The notes under the pieces: model-generated
Databases searched by the model: none
Told to the model about the DNA's origin: nothing
The model's input: the letters and a program-made list of their open reading frames with translations, nothing else
Translations under genes and position numbers: made by a program
DNA from: Bacillota bacterium
GTDB lineage: Bacteria > Bacillota > Clostridia > Lachnospirales > Lachnospiraceae
Direction of reading: 5' to 3'
NCBI GenBank assembly: GCA_023439505.1
Contig: JAEXNR010000018.1
Coordinates: forward strand, 1-21,670
DNA length: 21,670 nt
In this document: piece by piece, positions 14,491 to 21,588 of the stretch
Position numbering within the stretch: the first letter of the stretch is position 1
Layout: every line of letters starts with the position of its first letter

Positions 14491-15597
14491 TTATTCATAG
14501 ATATGTATCTTAAATTCATCCTCATCATAATTATAGATACTATGGTTAATATAATGCTCTGCAATCGGGTCTACGAATTGATAGACTCTGTGGTATTCTT
14601 TCGTTTCTGGATCTTTCACTGTTTCGGAACGATTCTGGTTTAAAAACTGAATTAAATCGTAACAATCGATCCAGATTTCGCTTAGCGCTTCTTTCTGGGA
14701 TTCGTCGAAAACCAGCTGTAATCCAAAATGAAGGTGTGGTGTTTCAATGTTATTGGCATTTTCTGAGCTGCTATAGCCTGTTCTTCCAAGATATCCTATG
14801 ACATCGCCTGCCTGAACAATGCTCCCAATAGCCAGAGACTTATTGAAGGGGAAGTTCTTACGAAGATGAGCATAGTAATAATAACGTTTTTTATCAAAGC
14901 TGCGGATGCCAATTCGCCAGCCGCCGTACTGATTCCAGCCCAATGCTTCTATATAACCTGATTCCACAGCAATGACTGGGGTTCCTACCTGACCCATCAT
15001 GTCATGTCCCAGATGCTTCCTCTTAAAACCATAGCTTCTGGAAACGCCGAAGTCATCAAATTGACTGTAAGGATAATATTTTGCTATGGGAAGAAATGCT
15101 TTTAATCCATAGGTTTCAATCCACTTTTTACCTCCCGGGCTGGATTCATCGGCAACCTCGACTTTATAATCTCCAACCATCCCACCAAGGACAGCAAAAT
15201 AGGCATCATAATAATATTGATAATACTTCATGTCCATGGTAATGGAATCCATGGTTTCCTGCCTGGTCTTCAGCCTGTTTACCAGATTCGTCATATCCTT
15301 TTCCTTATATCTGGAAAAATCCCCGCCGTATCTTGCGCCCAGAAAGGCCAAAAGTTCGATCCAATCAAGCTTTATTTCCTCGGATTGGGATTCAATATCA
15401 TAACGATATGCCCGGTCCAATGCTTTGTAGCATACATCAAAGCTGACCCATTTGATAAAATCCTTTTTGGTTTCTTCCGTTGAAGCAGTAATGGAATCAT
15501 CCCGGGTGATGAATTGCTTTATTATAACGACAGAGAGGATTAACAGAACAATCAGTTGGAGAAGAATAATATAGTTTGCTTTGAATTTATGCATCAT
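14491..15597 (-). CDS. Membrane-anchored M23 (LytM-type) metallopeptidase
   Basis: 368 aa from the ATG at 15597; the frame is open to a TTG at 15657 but neither start has a good ribosome binding site. Seen: an N-terminal membrane anchor (IILLQLIVLLILSVVIIKQF, about residues 8-28), a helical region with many Tyr/Asp/Glu residues (30-150), then the M23 domain with zinc ligands H195 and D199 (HLGHD, the HxGxD motif) and the H288-L-H290 motif (PHLHFG). All three metal ligands and H288 are kept, so it should be active. M23 enzymes are endopeptidases cutting peptidoglycan cross-links; a periplasm-facing or outer-surface position is expected. It lies 77 nt downstream of the DUF421 gene and is probably co-transcribed, and converges with the ger operon. 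A role in spore cortex, engulfment or cell wall is possible; related SpoIIQ proteins have degenerate motifs, whereas this one does not. Confidence 0.9.
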   Translation of the reverse strand: MMHKFKANYIILLQLIVLLILSVVIIKQFITRDDSITASTEETKKDFIKWVSFDVCYKALDRAYRYDIESQSEEIKLDWIELLAFLGARYGGDFSRYKEKDMTNLVNRLKTRQETMDSITMDMKYYQYYYDAYFAVLGGMVGDYKVEVADESSPGGKKWIETYGLKAFLPIAKYYPYSQFDDFGVSRSYGFKRKHLGHDMMGQVGTPVIAVESGYIEALGWNQYGGWRIGIRSFDKKRYYYYAHLRKNFPFNKSLAIGSIVQAGDVIGYLGRTGYSSSENANNIETPHLHFGLQLVFDESQKEALSEIWIDCYDLIQFLNQNRSETVKDPETKEYHRVYQFVDPIAEHYINHSIYNYDEDEFKIHIYE

Positions 15598-15674
15598 CTG
15601 ACAGACAACATCCTTGTAATTTAAAACTTGTAATATTTTATGTTTTTTGTAGCACAACTATAACCACGTTTTAA

Positions 15675-16385
15675 TTATTCGAAAATATCGCGAAGCATTT
15701 TATCATTATATTTTTTATAAAAGTTTAATTTATCCTGATTGGAATCATAAGTTGCAAGGATAATTTCCTTGATGTCTTTAATTCCTTTGGATTGCATCTG
15801 TTTTTCTACCCATGATTCATTCTTTCCTGTTGATTTTAAATTATCATTCATAATCTTTCCATCGATGATTACATTTGCCATGGGAAGAGACTGAGTTGGC
15901 TTTATATTAAAATCATAAGGAGTTGACGGACGTTTGTCTGATTTTGGAAGAACACTGATTTTACCGTTGGTTTCAAGATAAACGGTATGAATCTCTTCCA
16001 GATCATAATATCCGCTGATTCGACATACTGATAATAGCTCATCAATATCCATTTTCGCCTTTAAGAGATTTTTTTCAAACACCTGTCCATTCTGATATAA
16101 CAAGATTACCTGTCCTTCAAAAAATCTTCGCAGTATAATAGATTTGCAGGTTGTATAGGAGATGAGCAAAGTAAACAGAGCATAAATCAGCATGGCAATC
16201 AGAGGTTCAATGATACTGTCAGTAGACATAACTGCCATTTCTCCGGCAATTGATCCTAATGCAATACTGCTGATATAATCAAACATACTTAATTGAGACA
16301 TTTCGCGGTTTCCCATAAGCTTCGTTAATATAAATAAGGAAGCAAGGGAGGCGAAGGTTGACGCAACAATTTTTAACAAATCCAT
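15675..16385 (-). CDS. DUF421 (YetF-type) membrane protein
   Basis: 236 aa; AGGAGG lies 8 nt before the ATG. Seen: three N-terminal membrane segments (about 5-20, 35-55, 60-80), the highly conserved DUF421 signature KLMGNREMSQLSMFDYI followed by ALGSIAGE (residues 22-49), and a C-terminal hydrophilic domain (about 85-236) with ISVLPKSDKRPSTP and LPMANVIIDGKI, the repeated beta-rich part known from YetF. Known: DUF421 proteins have no settled activity; related 2Duf proteins in the spoVA-2mob operon of Bacilli affect spore heat resistance and inner membrane properties. Here it heads a two-gene unit with an M23 peptidase beside the ger operon. A possible -10 (TATAAT on the minus strand, 16414-16419) lies upstream with a poor -35. 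Confidence 0.93.
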   Translation of the reverse strand: MDLLKIVASTFASLASLFILTKLMGNREMSQLSMFDYISSIALGSIAGEMAVMSTDSIIEPLIAMLIYALFTLLISYTTCKSIILRRFFEGQVILLYQNGQVFEKNLLKAKMDIDELLSVCRISGYYDLEEIHTVYLETNGKISVLPKSDKRPSTPYDFNIKPTQSLPMANVIIDGKIMNDNLKSTGKNESWVEKQMQSKGIKDIKEIILATYDSNQDKLNFYKKYNDKMLRDIFE

Positions 16386-16413
16386 TTATAGTTCCTCCTA
16401 TCAATATTCTACC

Positions 16414-16419
16414 ATTATA
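16414..16419 (-). promoter_or_regulatory. Possible -10 box of the DUF421-M23 unit
   Basis: TATAAT reads on the minus strand 28 nt before the DUF421 start. The best -35 partners (TAATCA or ATCAGT) are weak, so this is tentative. Confidence 0.3.
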
Positions 16420-16555
16420 TTATCTTCGAATTTTCACTGATTACCCACGGGAAAATCTGTAAAATTATAGAAGGAATCCTCTTGCCATATGTGGTTTGCT
16501 TTGGGGAAAATATCATATTAAGGAGTGACGATAGGATGGACAGAAGACACTTTTG

Positions 16556-16654
16556 ATAAGAGATACGACAGAAGTAGAAAGCGTAAACAAGAGAAACTGA
16601 CAAGCTATTTCAATTATCCTGTATAAAAAATTCTACTTTTGTCGTATATAAGAG
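16556..16654. mobile_element. MITE-like element: 85 bp with 17-bp inverted ends and 7-bp target duplication
   Basis: ATACGACAGAAGTAGAA (16563-16579) and TTCTACTTTTGTCGTAT (16631-16647) are inverted copies with 16 of 17 matches. They are flanked exactly on both outer sides by ATAAGAG (16556-16562 and 16648-16654), as expected from a target-site duplication. The 51-nt interior has no coding capacity, so it would need a transposase in trans. An alternative is two operators: the arm core CTACTTTTGTCG resembles, but does not match, the BlaI/MecI dyad CTACANNTGTAG. Confidence 0.5.
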
Positions 16655-16771
16655 AAAAACCAGGATATGAAATACTTCTGATCCGGTTTGGGAGATGATA
16701 CCAACTGCTTCTATAGCAGATCGTAAGTTAAATTATTCAGTATGTAAAATAATGAAGTGTAGTTAAATCTC

Positions 16772-17047
16772 TCACTGTTTAAGAAGTCCTGAAAGCTCAG
16801 GATGCTTTTCAAACCATTTGATTGCATAGCTGCAGGAGAGTTGGGCTTTTAACCCTTTTTCCTGTAATAGAACAACGGTTTCTTTTAAAAGCAGATCTGC
16901 AATTCCCTGACCACGCAGGGAATTGTCCACAAAGGTATGATTAATATCCACAACCTGTTCTGATACCCTTGGAAAGGTTACTTCAGCTATGACCATACCA
17001 TTGGAATCCTCGGCATAGATACGATTGCTTTCCTTTATAAAATTCAT
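16772..17047 (-). CDS. Small GNAT-family N-acetyltransferase (Acetyltransf_CG / YjdJ type)
   Basis: 91 aa; GGAGGA sits close before the ATG. The short, single-domain GNAT family transfers an acetyl group from acetyl-CoA; its substrates are largely unknown. Seen: N-terminal strands with GMVIAEVTFP, then VDINHTFVDNSLRGQGIADLLL, shown as INHTFVDNSL and RGQGIADLLL, where R45-G46-Q47-G48 forms the acetyl-CoA pyrophosphate loop, and the C-terminal CSYAIKWFEKHPE pattern with the family's cysteine. Length and motif order match this class. It lies alone between the MITE-like element and the ferredoxin terminator on the same strand. Confident in the family, not in the substrate. Confidence 0.9.
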   Translation of the reverse strand: MNFIKESNRIYAEDSNGMVIAEVTFPRVSEQVVDINHTFVDNSLRGQGIADLLLKETVVLLQEKGLKAQLSCSYAIKWFEKHPELSGLLKQ

Positions 17048-17126
17048 AATCCTCCATTCTGCGAAACACCCTATATCAGAGGTTTCACGATTGCGCTTTT
17101 TTTTATGGGTTTATGGGTTGTATAAG

Positions 17127-17165
17127 AATAAGGAGGCCGCTTCCAGCAAGAGAGGCCTCCTTATT
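17127..17165 (-). terminator. Terminator of the ferredoxin gene
   Basis: AATAAGGAGGCC (17127-17138) and GGCCTCCTTATT (17154-17165) form a perfect 12-bp stem, starting 3 nt after the ferredoxin stop on the minus strand. The bases after it on the minus strand are CTTATAC, so the U-run is weak, but the stem is strong. Confidence 0.75.
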
Positions 17166-17167
17166 TG

Positions 17168-17356
17168 TTACTTTAAATCAATAACACTCACCGGACAGCC
17201 GTCTCTGGCTTCCTCAGCTCTTTCCAAACAATTCTCCGGAATATCACCTTCGATTGCCTGAGAAATATCATTTTCATTATAGCTGAATACTTCAGGACAT
17301 ACATCAACGCATAATCCACAGCTGATGCATCCATCTTGATCTACTGATGCTTTCAT
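17168..17356 (-). CDS. Single-cluster [4Fe-4S] ferredoxin
   Basis: 62 aa from the ATG at 17356 with AAAGGAGT 7 nt upstream; the longer frame to 17413 has no start signal. Seen: C10, C13, C16 in GCISCGLCVDVCP, and C54 in DGCPVSVI as the fourth ligand; C20 and C43 match the positions of the disulfide cysteines of the Thermotoga maritima ferredoxin, which has the same spacing. This is therefore a one-cluster ferredoxin, not the common 2[4Fe-4S] clostridial type. It shuttles electrons in the cytoplasm, plausibly for PFOR (5961-9506) or the divergent flavin reductase. The protein is acidic, as expected. A TATAAT lies on the minus strand at 17394-17399, and a perfect-stem terminator follows. Confidence 0.95.
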   Translation of the reverse strand: MKASVDQDGCISCGLCVDVCPEVFSYNENDISQAIEGDIPENCLERAEEARDGCPVSVIDLK

Positions 17357-17393
17357 ATCAATACTCCTTTCCAATAATTTGGGACATAGGTTT

Positions 17394-17399
17394 ATTATA
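17394..17399 (-). promoter_or_regulatory. -10 box of the ferredoxin gene
   Basis: TATAAT on the minus strand, 38 nt before the start codon. The -35 (GAATAA at 17-nt spacing) is a weak match. Confidence 0.4.
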
Positions 17400-17515
17400 G
17401 TTAATGATACCATAATTTATTCAAAAAAACTATTATTTTGATCGTTCTAAATAAAGAACCAGGGTACTTACTATGCCATTACTCCTTACGGATTATGAAT
17501 GGAAATCATCGCACC

Positions 17516-17544
17516 TTGTTATTTGATGAGGAGTGATTTATAAT
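17516..17544 (+). promoter_or_regulatory. Sigma-A-type promoter of the flavin reductase gene
   Basis: TTGTTA (17516-17521), 17-nt spacer, TATAAT (17539-17544). The leader is about 120 nt; no convincing fold is seen in it. The rest of the 17357-17668 divergent gap holds only the ferredoxin -10. Confidence 0.6.
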
Positions 17545-17668
17545 ATTTTTTGATTGATTTTTATTGGAATAAACGTTAAAATACATATCATTCGGAAAAG
17601 TAAGCAGAAGGAGCACCATAAACGGGTTCTTCTATCAATTTATGTGTTTGGCGAAAGGGAGGTTAAAA

Positions 17669-18235
17669 ATGGAGAAAGAATACTGGAAACCGGGAAATAT
17701 GTTGTATCCAATACCTGCTGTAATGGTAAGTTGTTCCGATGCGGAGCATAAACCGAATATCATTACCTTAGCATGGGCGGGAACGATCTGCAGTGATCCG
17801 GCTATGGTTTCGATTTCAATTCGAAAATCTCGTTATTCCTATGATATCATAAAGAACAGCAGGGAATTTGTAATCAACCTTGTAACCAGAGAATTGGTGT
17901 GGGAGGCTGATTTTTGCGGTGTCAGATCGGGAAGAGATTTGGATAAATTTAAAGAAATGAAGCTTACACCGGGGAAGGGGAGAGTGGTAGAAGCCCCAAT
18001 CATTATGGAAAGTCCGGTAAATATTGAATGTAAACTAAAGGATATTATCCCTCTCGGTTCCCATGATATGTTTCTTGGAGAAGTGGTCAGTATTGCTGTA
18101 AATAAGAATTTGATGGACTCCAGCGGAAAGTTCCATTTAAATAAGTCCGGGCTGATTGTATATTCACACGGCGAGTATTTTGGCTTAGGAGAGTTACTTG
18201 GAAAATTCGGTTATTCCGTTAAGAAGAATAGATAG
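17669..18235 (+). CDS. Flavin reductase family protein (flavoredoxin-like)
   Basis: 188 aa from the ATG at 17669, 7 nt after GGGAGG; an in-frame ATG at 17642 is rejected. Cytoplasmic FMN-binding split-barrel protein. Seen: YPIPAVMVSC at the start, KPNIITLAWAGTICSDPAMVSISIR in parts as NIITLAWAG and SDPAMVSISI, SYDIIKNSREFVINL (family S/T-IxxxxEFVVN pattern), GVRSGRDLDKF, and LGEVVSIAV. Known: members bind FMN and move electrons between NAD(P)H or ferredoxin and small acceptors, and include flavoredoxin. It is divergent from a ferredoxin gene (312-nt shared region), which suggests, but does not prove, a redox partnership. It ends 51 nt before the convergent metallophosphoesterase gene. Confidence 0.9.
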   Translation: MEKEYWKPGNMLYPIPAVMVSCSDAEHKPNIITLAWAGTICSDPAMVSISIRKSRYSYDIIKNSREFVINLVTRELVWEADFCGVRSGRDLDKFKEMKLTPGKGRVVEAPIIMESPVNIECKLKDIIPLGSHDMFLGEVVSIAVNKNLMDSSGKFHLNKSGLIVYSHGEYFGLGELLGKFGYSVKKNR

Positions 18236-18286
18236 AGGAGGACAGGAGTACTAATCCTCCCCATTGATCTAAAAGGTATCAGGAGA

Positions 18287-19201
18287 TCATCCGTTATTTA
18301 ACCCCATATAGGTTCTAAAATAATCAATCAGGCGAACCGGAGGCTCCAGAATTTCTCTTCCGACAAATAATGTTCTGTCCGGTCTTGTGAGAATCGCCCA
18401 TTTCACCAGAGCGATGGTTCCGTTTGCAATTTCTATGGCAGTGATGCATCTTGGATGAACACAGCTTCCGTCATTAAAATAGAGCGCTTCTCCTATTTTT
18501 GGAAATACGGGTCTGTGGGTATGACCGGCGATGAGCATTTGCTGGTTCTTCTCGGACCAGTCGATTAATTTCTTCTCCACGGAATTTTTTCTGTCATAAT
18601 TTTTTGCCGCACTGGTAGGATCCTTTACACCAATCAATTCCAGTGGTCTCCACAGATATCTTACCAGAAACCTGGCTACTTTCCATAGGGTATCGTTAAG
18701 TAAATCTCCCTGATGTCCATGGGTAAGTAAGATTCTGTTATTCGTATTCCCGTATTGCAGGATAATTCCTTCCGGTATTTCAATATCAGGGAACAAAGCA
18801 ATTCTGGAATTGGTACTTTCGCAAAAGAAGGAATTACAGGAGTTTTTAACAAATCGTTTTTCCTTTTTTACAATATCATGATTACCGTAAAGCATATAAA
18901 AACGACCGTCTTTGTAAAATCGTGACATCATCCAAAAGGCATCACTATGCACGTTAATGATATCACCAATTCTTCGGTTTTCCCATAATTCATCTCCATC
19001 CCCTAATTCAATGTAAGTATATCCATTCTCGTAATAATGATTTAATGCTGCAAAAAACAAATTCTGATTATTGGAAAAATTATCACCCCAACTACTATTC
19101 CCCCGATGACAGTCACTCATAATAACAATACGTGAGGAATCATCAAAGGTTAATATGGGGGAGGCAGCAAGGACATGTGATAAACGCGTAGCGGTAGACA
19201 T
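18287..19201 (-). CDS. Calcineurin-like metallophosphoesterase
   Basis: 304 aa from the ATG at 19201, 8 nt after GAAAGGG and 4 nt after the stop of the DUF4474 gene; an in-frame ATG at 19225 would overlap that gene by 20 nt and has a weaker site. Seen, in order: MSDCHRG (D30, H32), GDGDE (D68, with G in the usual position of the following D/N), GNHD (N107, H108), THGHQGD and AGHTHRP, the full set of five metal-ligand motifs. The insert between motifs 3 and 4 (CNSFFCESTNSRI) and the basic WRPLELIGVKDP segment are not typical of small phosphatases. No signal peptide; cytoplasmic. Known: such enzymes hydrolyse phosphomono- or diesters (nucleotides, lipid A precursors, proteins). Substrate unknown. 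It is translationally coupled to the DUF4474 membrane protein. Confidence 0.92.
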   Translation of the reverse strand: MSTATRLSHVLAASPILTFDDSSRIVIMSDCHRGNSSWGDNFSNNQNLFFAALNHYYENGYTYIELGDGDELWENRRIGDIINVHSDAFWMMSRFYKDGRFYMLYGNHDIVKKEKRFVKNSCNSFFCESTNSRIALFPDIEIPEGIILQYGNTNNRILLTHGHQGDLLNDTLWKVARFLVRYLWRPLELIGVKDPTSAAKNYDRKNSVEKKLIDWSEKNQQMLIAGHTHRPVFPKIGEALYFNDGSCVHPRCITAIEIANGTIALVKWAILTRPDRTLFVGREILEPPVRLIDYFRTYMGLNNG

Positions 19202-19205
19202 TGCC

Positions 19206-20249
19206 TCAGCCCTTTCTGTTTTCATCCGGACTTAAAAAGTTCTTTAACTTATTATATGAATCGAATACGCCTTGAGGTTTCCCAAAACCTAATATTTGTC
19301 GATACATATTTGGTGATTCACTACGGACAACCTCCAATTTATCTAATGGATCCGGATATTCCGAAGTTAGATAATTATAGGCGTTACAAAAGGATTCATT
19401 ATTTTTCAGCATAATATAATCAGTTAATGCAGTTCTTGTAAATGGCTGTGGTGAATGAGGCTTGGTATAGCGGATATAAACCCGTCTTCCCCTTACAGAA
19501 AACTCATCATCTTTATAACCAACCTTTTTCAGCGTCTCGACAAAGACATCAACCATCTGTGTATTATATAAATCAAGCAGTATTTCCATGGAAAGCTCCG
19601 AAGGCCTGGAGAATTCGCCAAGTTTAAAGCCTGTAAGCCACCAGTGGTAACCGTTGCGGGTCAACAGTAGATTGCCGTTCTTGCGAAGAACAAAGGATAT
19701 ATTCATACGATCTTCGTCGTTGACACAGTAGTAGAAAGTTCCGGAGAAAAGACCCGGAATATTCACGTCGGAACTTGTACTATCGGTATAATAAATACCT
19801 ACTTCTCCCCCCGTGGTCATTCCATATTGTCCTTTCCAGAATTCAATCAGCCATTTTTTACCGCCATATTCAAAGCGAATGGGTTCACAATCTATAATCA
19901 AACTCAATGTAGCACTTGCCTCATCGTACAATTTGCAATACCCGACTCTTCGCTGCCACGGTTCCATCAGAGAATAGAAAATATCCTGATATGGTTCATA
20001 TGCAAAGCCGTAGGGTTCCAAATCTTTGTTTAAATCGGTCACTCGCTCCGGTTCATCTCCGATAATATCTGTTACAGGACGAATTACTTCCCCCTTCTTT
20101 TTCTTTTTAAATTTAAATCGATAAAGAATGGATATTAATAAGATTAGAATCAGGCCGCCGATGACGAGGGTGATTTTATATTGAGAAAGTATTAAAAGCA
20201 GTGTTGAAACCATCATAAAACCTGGATTACCTGTTGATAAAATTAACAT
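19206..20249 (-). CDS. DUF4474 membrane-anchored protein of unknown function
   Basis: 347 aa from the ATG at 20249, 8 nt after GAAAGGAG; upstream in-frame starts to 20297 have no such site. Seen: two or so hydrophobic segments at the N-terminus (about 10-46), a Lys-rich stop (FKFKKKKKG) that predicts a cytoplasmic C-terminal domain, then the DUF4474 domain with YGFAYEPYQDIFYS, PWQRRVGYCKLYDEA, EPIRFEYGGKKWLIEFWKGQYGMTTGGEVG in parts as IRFEYGGKKWLIEFW and KGQYGMTTGGEVGIYY. These match the very conserved core of the family (GxAYD.xQDIFYS, WLIEFWKGQYG). Its function is unknown; DUF4474 proteins are frequent in Clostridia. Four nt separate its stop from the next start, so it is coupled to a metallophosphoesterase, suggesting a shared membrane-linked phosphoester role. 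Confidence 0.92.
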   Translation of the reverse strand: MLILSTGNPGFMMVSTLLLILSQYKITLVIGGLILILLISILYRFKFKKKKKGEVIRPVTDIIGDEPERVTDLNKDLEPYGFAYEPYQDIFYSLMEPWQRRVGYCKLYDEASATLSLIIDCEPIRFEYGGKKWLIEFWKGQYGMTTGGEVGIYYTDSTSSDVNIPGLFSGTFYYCVNDEDRMNISFVLRKNGNLLLTRNGYHWWLTGFKLGEFSRPSELSMEILLDLYNTQMVDVFVETLKKVGYKDDEFSVRGRRVYIRYTKPHSPQPFTRTALTDYIMLKNNESFCNAYNYLTSEYPDPLDKLEVVRSESPNMYRQILGFGKPQGVFDSYNKLKNFLSPDENRKG

Positions 20250-20326
20250 AAAATCAGCTCCTTTCATTATGTTATATATCATCATATTCGCTATCATCCG
20301 GGATGTTAAACCTGATTAGTTTTTTA

Positions 20327-20354
20327 TTGACATATGTCAAATATAGAGTATAAT
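20327..20354 (+). promoter_or_regulatory. Promoter of the Mrp gene with palindrome over the -35
   Basis: TTGACA (20327-20332), 16-nt spacer, TATAAT (20349-20354), both perfect. The -35 is half of the 14-bp palindrome TTGACATATGTCAA (20327-20340), which places a second TTGACA on the minus strand facing the DUF4474 gene. The palindrome could be an operator. A suitable minus-strand -10 is not evident. Confidence 0.7.
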
Positions 20355-20369
20355 AATCAAGGAAAAAAG

Positions 20370-20394
20370 GCAGATTCCTACTGTGGAAATCTGC
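20370..20394 (+). promoter_or_regulatory. Leader hairpin of the Mrp gene
   Basis: GCAGATTCC (20370-20378) pairs with GGAAATCTGC (20385-20394), 9 pairs with a bulge, loop TACTGT. It starts about 10 nt after the likely transcript start and may stabilise the 5' end. Confidence 0.5.
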
Positions 20395-20445
20395 TATAGT
20401 ATTTGAAATAAATAAAGAAGTCGGAAAATGTCAGGAGAGAAGAAA

Positions 20446-21270
20446 ATGAGTGAAAACTGTACCAGCGACTGCAATAGCTGCAGTTCAACCTGCGGTGAGA
20501 GAAAAGAAACAAAAAATGATTTTTCGGTGAAACCACATGATATGAGCAAAATTAAAAAGGTAATCGGAATTGTCAGCGGAAAGGGCGGCGTCGGAAAATC
20601 CCTTGTTACATCATTGATGGCTGTCTCCATGAACAGAAGAGGGTATCATAGTGCAATTTTGGATGCTGATATCACCGGACCTTCCATACCAAAGGTTTTT
20701 GGTATCAAAGAGAAGGCGAAGGGAAGTGAGCTTGGGTTATTTCCTGTGAAGAGTAAACTGGGTGTCGATATCATGTCCATTAATCTGCTGTTGAATCAGG
20801 AGACGGATCCTGTTGTCTGGAGAGGCCCGATTATTGCGGGAACAGTAAAGCAATTCTGGTCTGATGTAATTTGGGATAATGTGGACTATATGTTTGTTGA
20901 TATGCCTCCGGGCACCGGTGATGTTGCTTTAACTGTGTTTCAATCCCTTGCGGTGGACGGTATTATCATCGTAACATCTCCACAGGAGCTGGTGTCTATG
21001 ATCGTGGCCAAGGCAGTTAAGATGGCACAGATGATGAAGGTTCCAATTCTTGGTATCGTTGAGAATATGTCCTACTACAAATGTCCGGATTGTGACAGCG
21101 AACATTCTATTTTTGGGGAAAGTCACGTCGAAGAAATCGCTAAGGAACATAAGATTCCGGCATTTGCGAAACTGCCGATAGATCCCAAGCTGGCAGGTGC
21201 ATGTGATAAAGGGATGATTGAATTATTTGAAGGTGACTGGCTGAATTCCATTGTGGATATCATAGAATAG
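20446..21270 (+). CDS. Mrp/NBP35-family Fe-S cluster carrier ATPase
   Basis: 274 aa from the ATG at 20446, 8 nt after AGGAGAG; an in-frame ATG at 20428 is rejected. Seen: an N-terminal cysteine cluster (C5, C9, C12, C16), deviant Walker A GKGGVGKS (residues 45-52), LDADITGPSIPKVFG, VWRGPIIAGTVKQFW, the MPPGTGDVALT switch and the C213-P-D-C216 motif, which holds the shared [4Fe-4S] cluster at the dimer interface in homologues. Known: these cytoplasmic ATPases assemble and deliver Fe-S clusters. Two extra cysteine features at the N-terminus are like those of eukaryotic Nbp35, though the spacing differs (C-x3-C-x2-C-x3-C here against C-x13-C-x2-C-x5-C), so a second cluster is only possible. Many Fe-S enzymes are nearby (PFOR, ferredoxin), but no operon links them. 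Confidence 0.96.
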   Translation: MSENCTSDCNSCSSTCGERKETKNDFSVKPHDMSKIKKVIGIVSGKGGVGKSLVTSLMAVSMNRRGYHSAILDADITGPSIPKVFGIKEKAKGSELGLFPVKSKLGVDIMSINLLLNQETDPVVWRGPIIAGTVKQFWSDVIWDNVDYMFVDMPPGTGDVALTVFQSLAVDGIIIVTSPQELVSMIVAKAVKMAQMMKVPILGIVENMSYYKCPDCDSEHSIFGESHVEEIAKEHKIPAFAKLPIDPKLAGACDKGMIELFEGDWLNSIVDIIE

Positions 21271-21335
21271 ATGGAATTTCGAAGAAGCCGGCTACCCGCA
21301 TTCATAGGGTAAGAATGATTCATATTAGAAGATGT

Positions 21336-21366
21336 AGGGGCTGTCAGTGCTGTGACAGCTCCTTTT
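21336..21366 (+). terminator. Terminator after the Mrp gene
   Basis: AGGGGCTGTCA (21336-21346) pairs with TGACAGCTCCT (21353-21363) with one G-U, 6-nt loop, followed by a short T-run (21363-21366). Confidence 0.75.
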
Positions 21367-21545
21367 CTCTGTCTGAACTCTCAGATGTGCAGATTAACTT
21401 CGGAATACTTTGTCGAAATCATATTCATGGCCTTGAATGGGGAGTGAACTGTAACGGTCAAATGCCTGGTGATGAAACATTCCATGTTATTCGCTTGACA
21501 ATTTGTAAGGTACATATTATCCTGACTTTTGCAGCAAAATAGAGA

Positions 21546-21588
21546 TAAAAATGCCCTCAATCCCAGCATATACACGGGATTGGGGGCT
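21546..21588 (-). terminator. Terminator on the minus strand, probably for a gene right of the window
   Basis: GCCCTCAATCCC (21553-21564) pairs with GGGATTGGGGGC (21576-21587), 12 pairs with one G-U. On the minus strand the stem is followed by ATTTTT, which makes it a good terminator in that direction; the plus-strand tail is weak. No gene is seen in 21367-21670 apart from this and an A/T-rich end. Confidence 0.7.

Noticed and set aside
15598..15657. TTG start for the M23 peptidase
   Set aside because: No ribosome binding site; the ATG at 15597 places the membrane anchor near the N-terminus. The choice is not certain because that start also lacks a good site.
16415..16603. 62-codon minus-strand frame
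   Set aside because: No start signal, and it overlaps the promoter region of the DUF421 gene and the left end of the MITE-like element.
17461..17530. Short frame reading MPLLLTDYEWKSSHLVI
   Set aside because: Only 17 codons, no ribosome binding site, and it overlaps the flavin reductase promoter.
21315..21542. 75-codon plus-strand frame after the Mrp gene
   Set aside because: It crosses the Mrp terminator and has no ribosome binding site.
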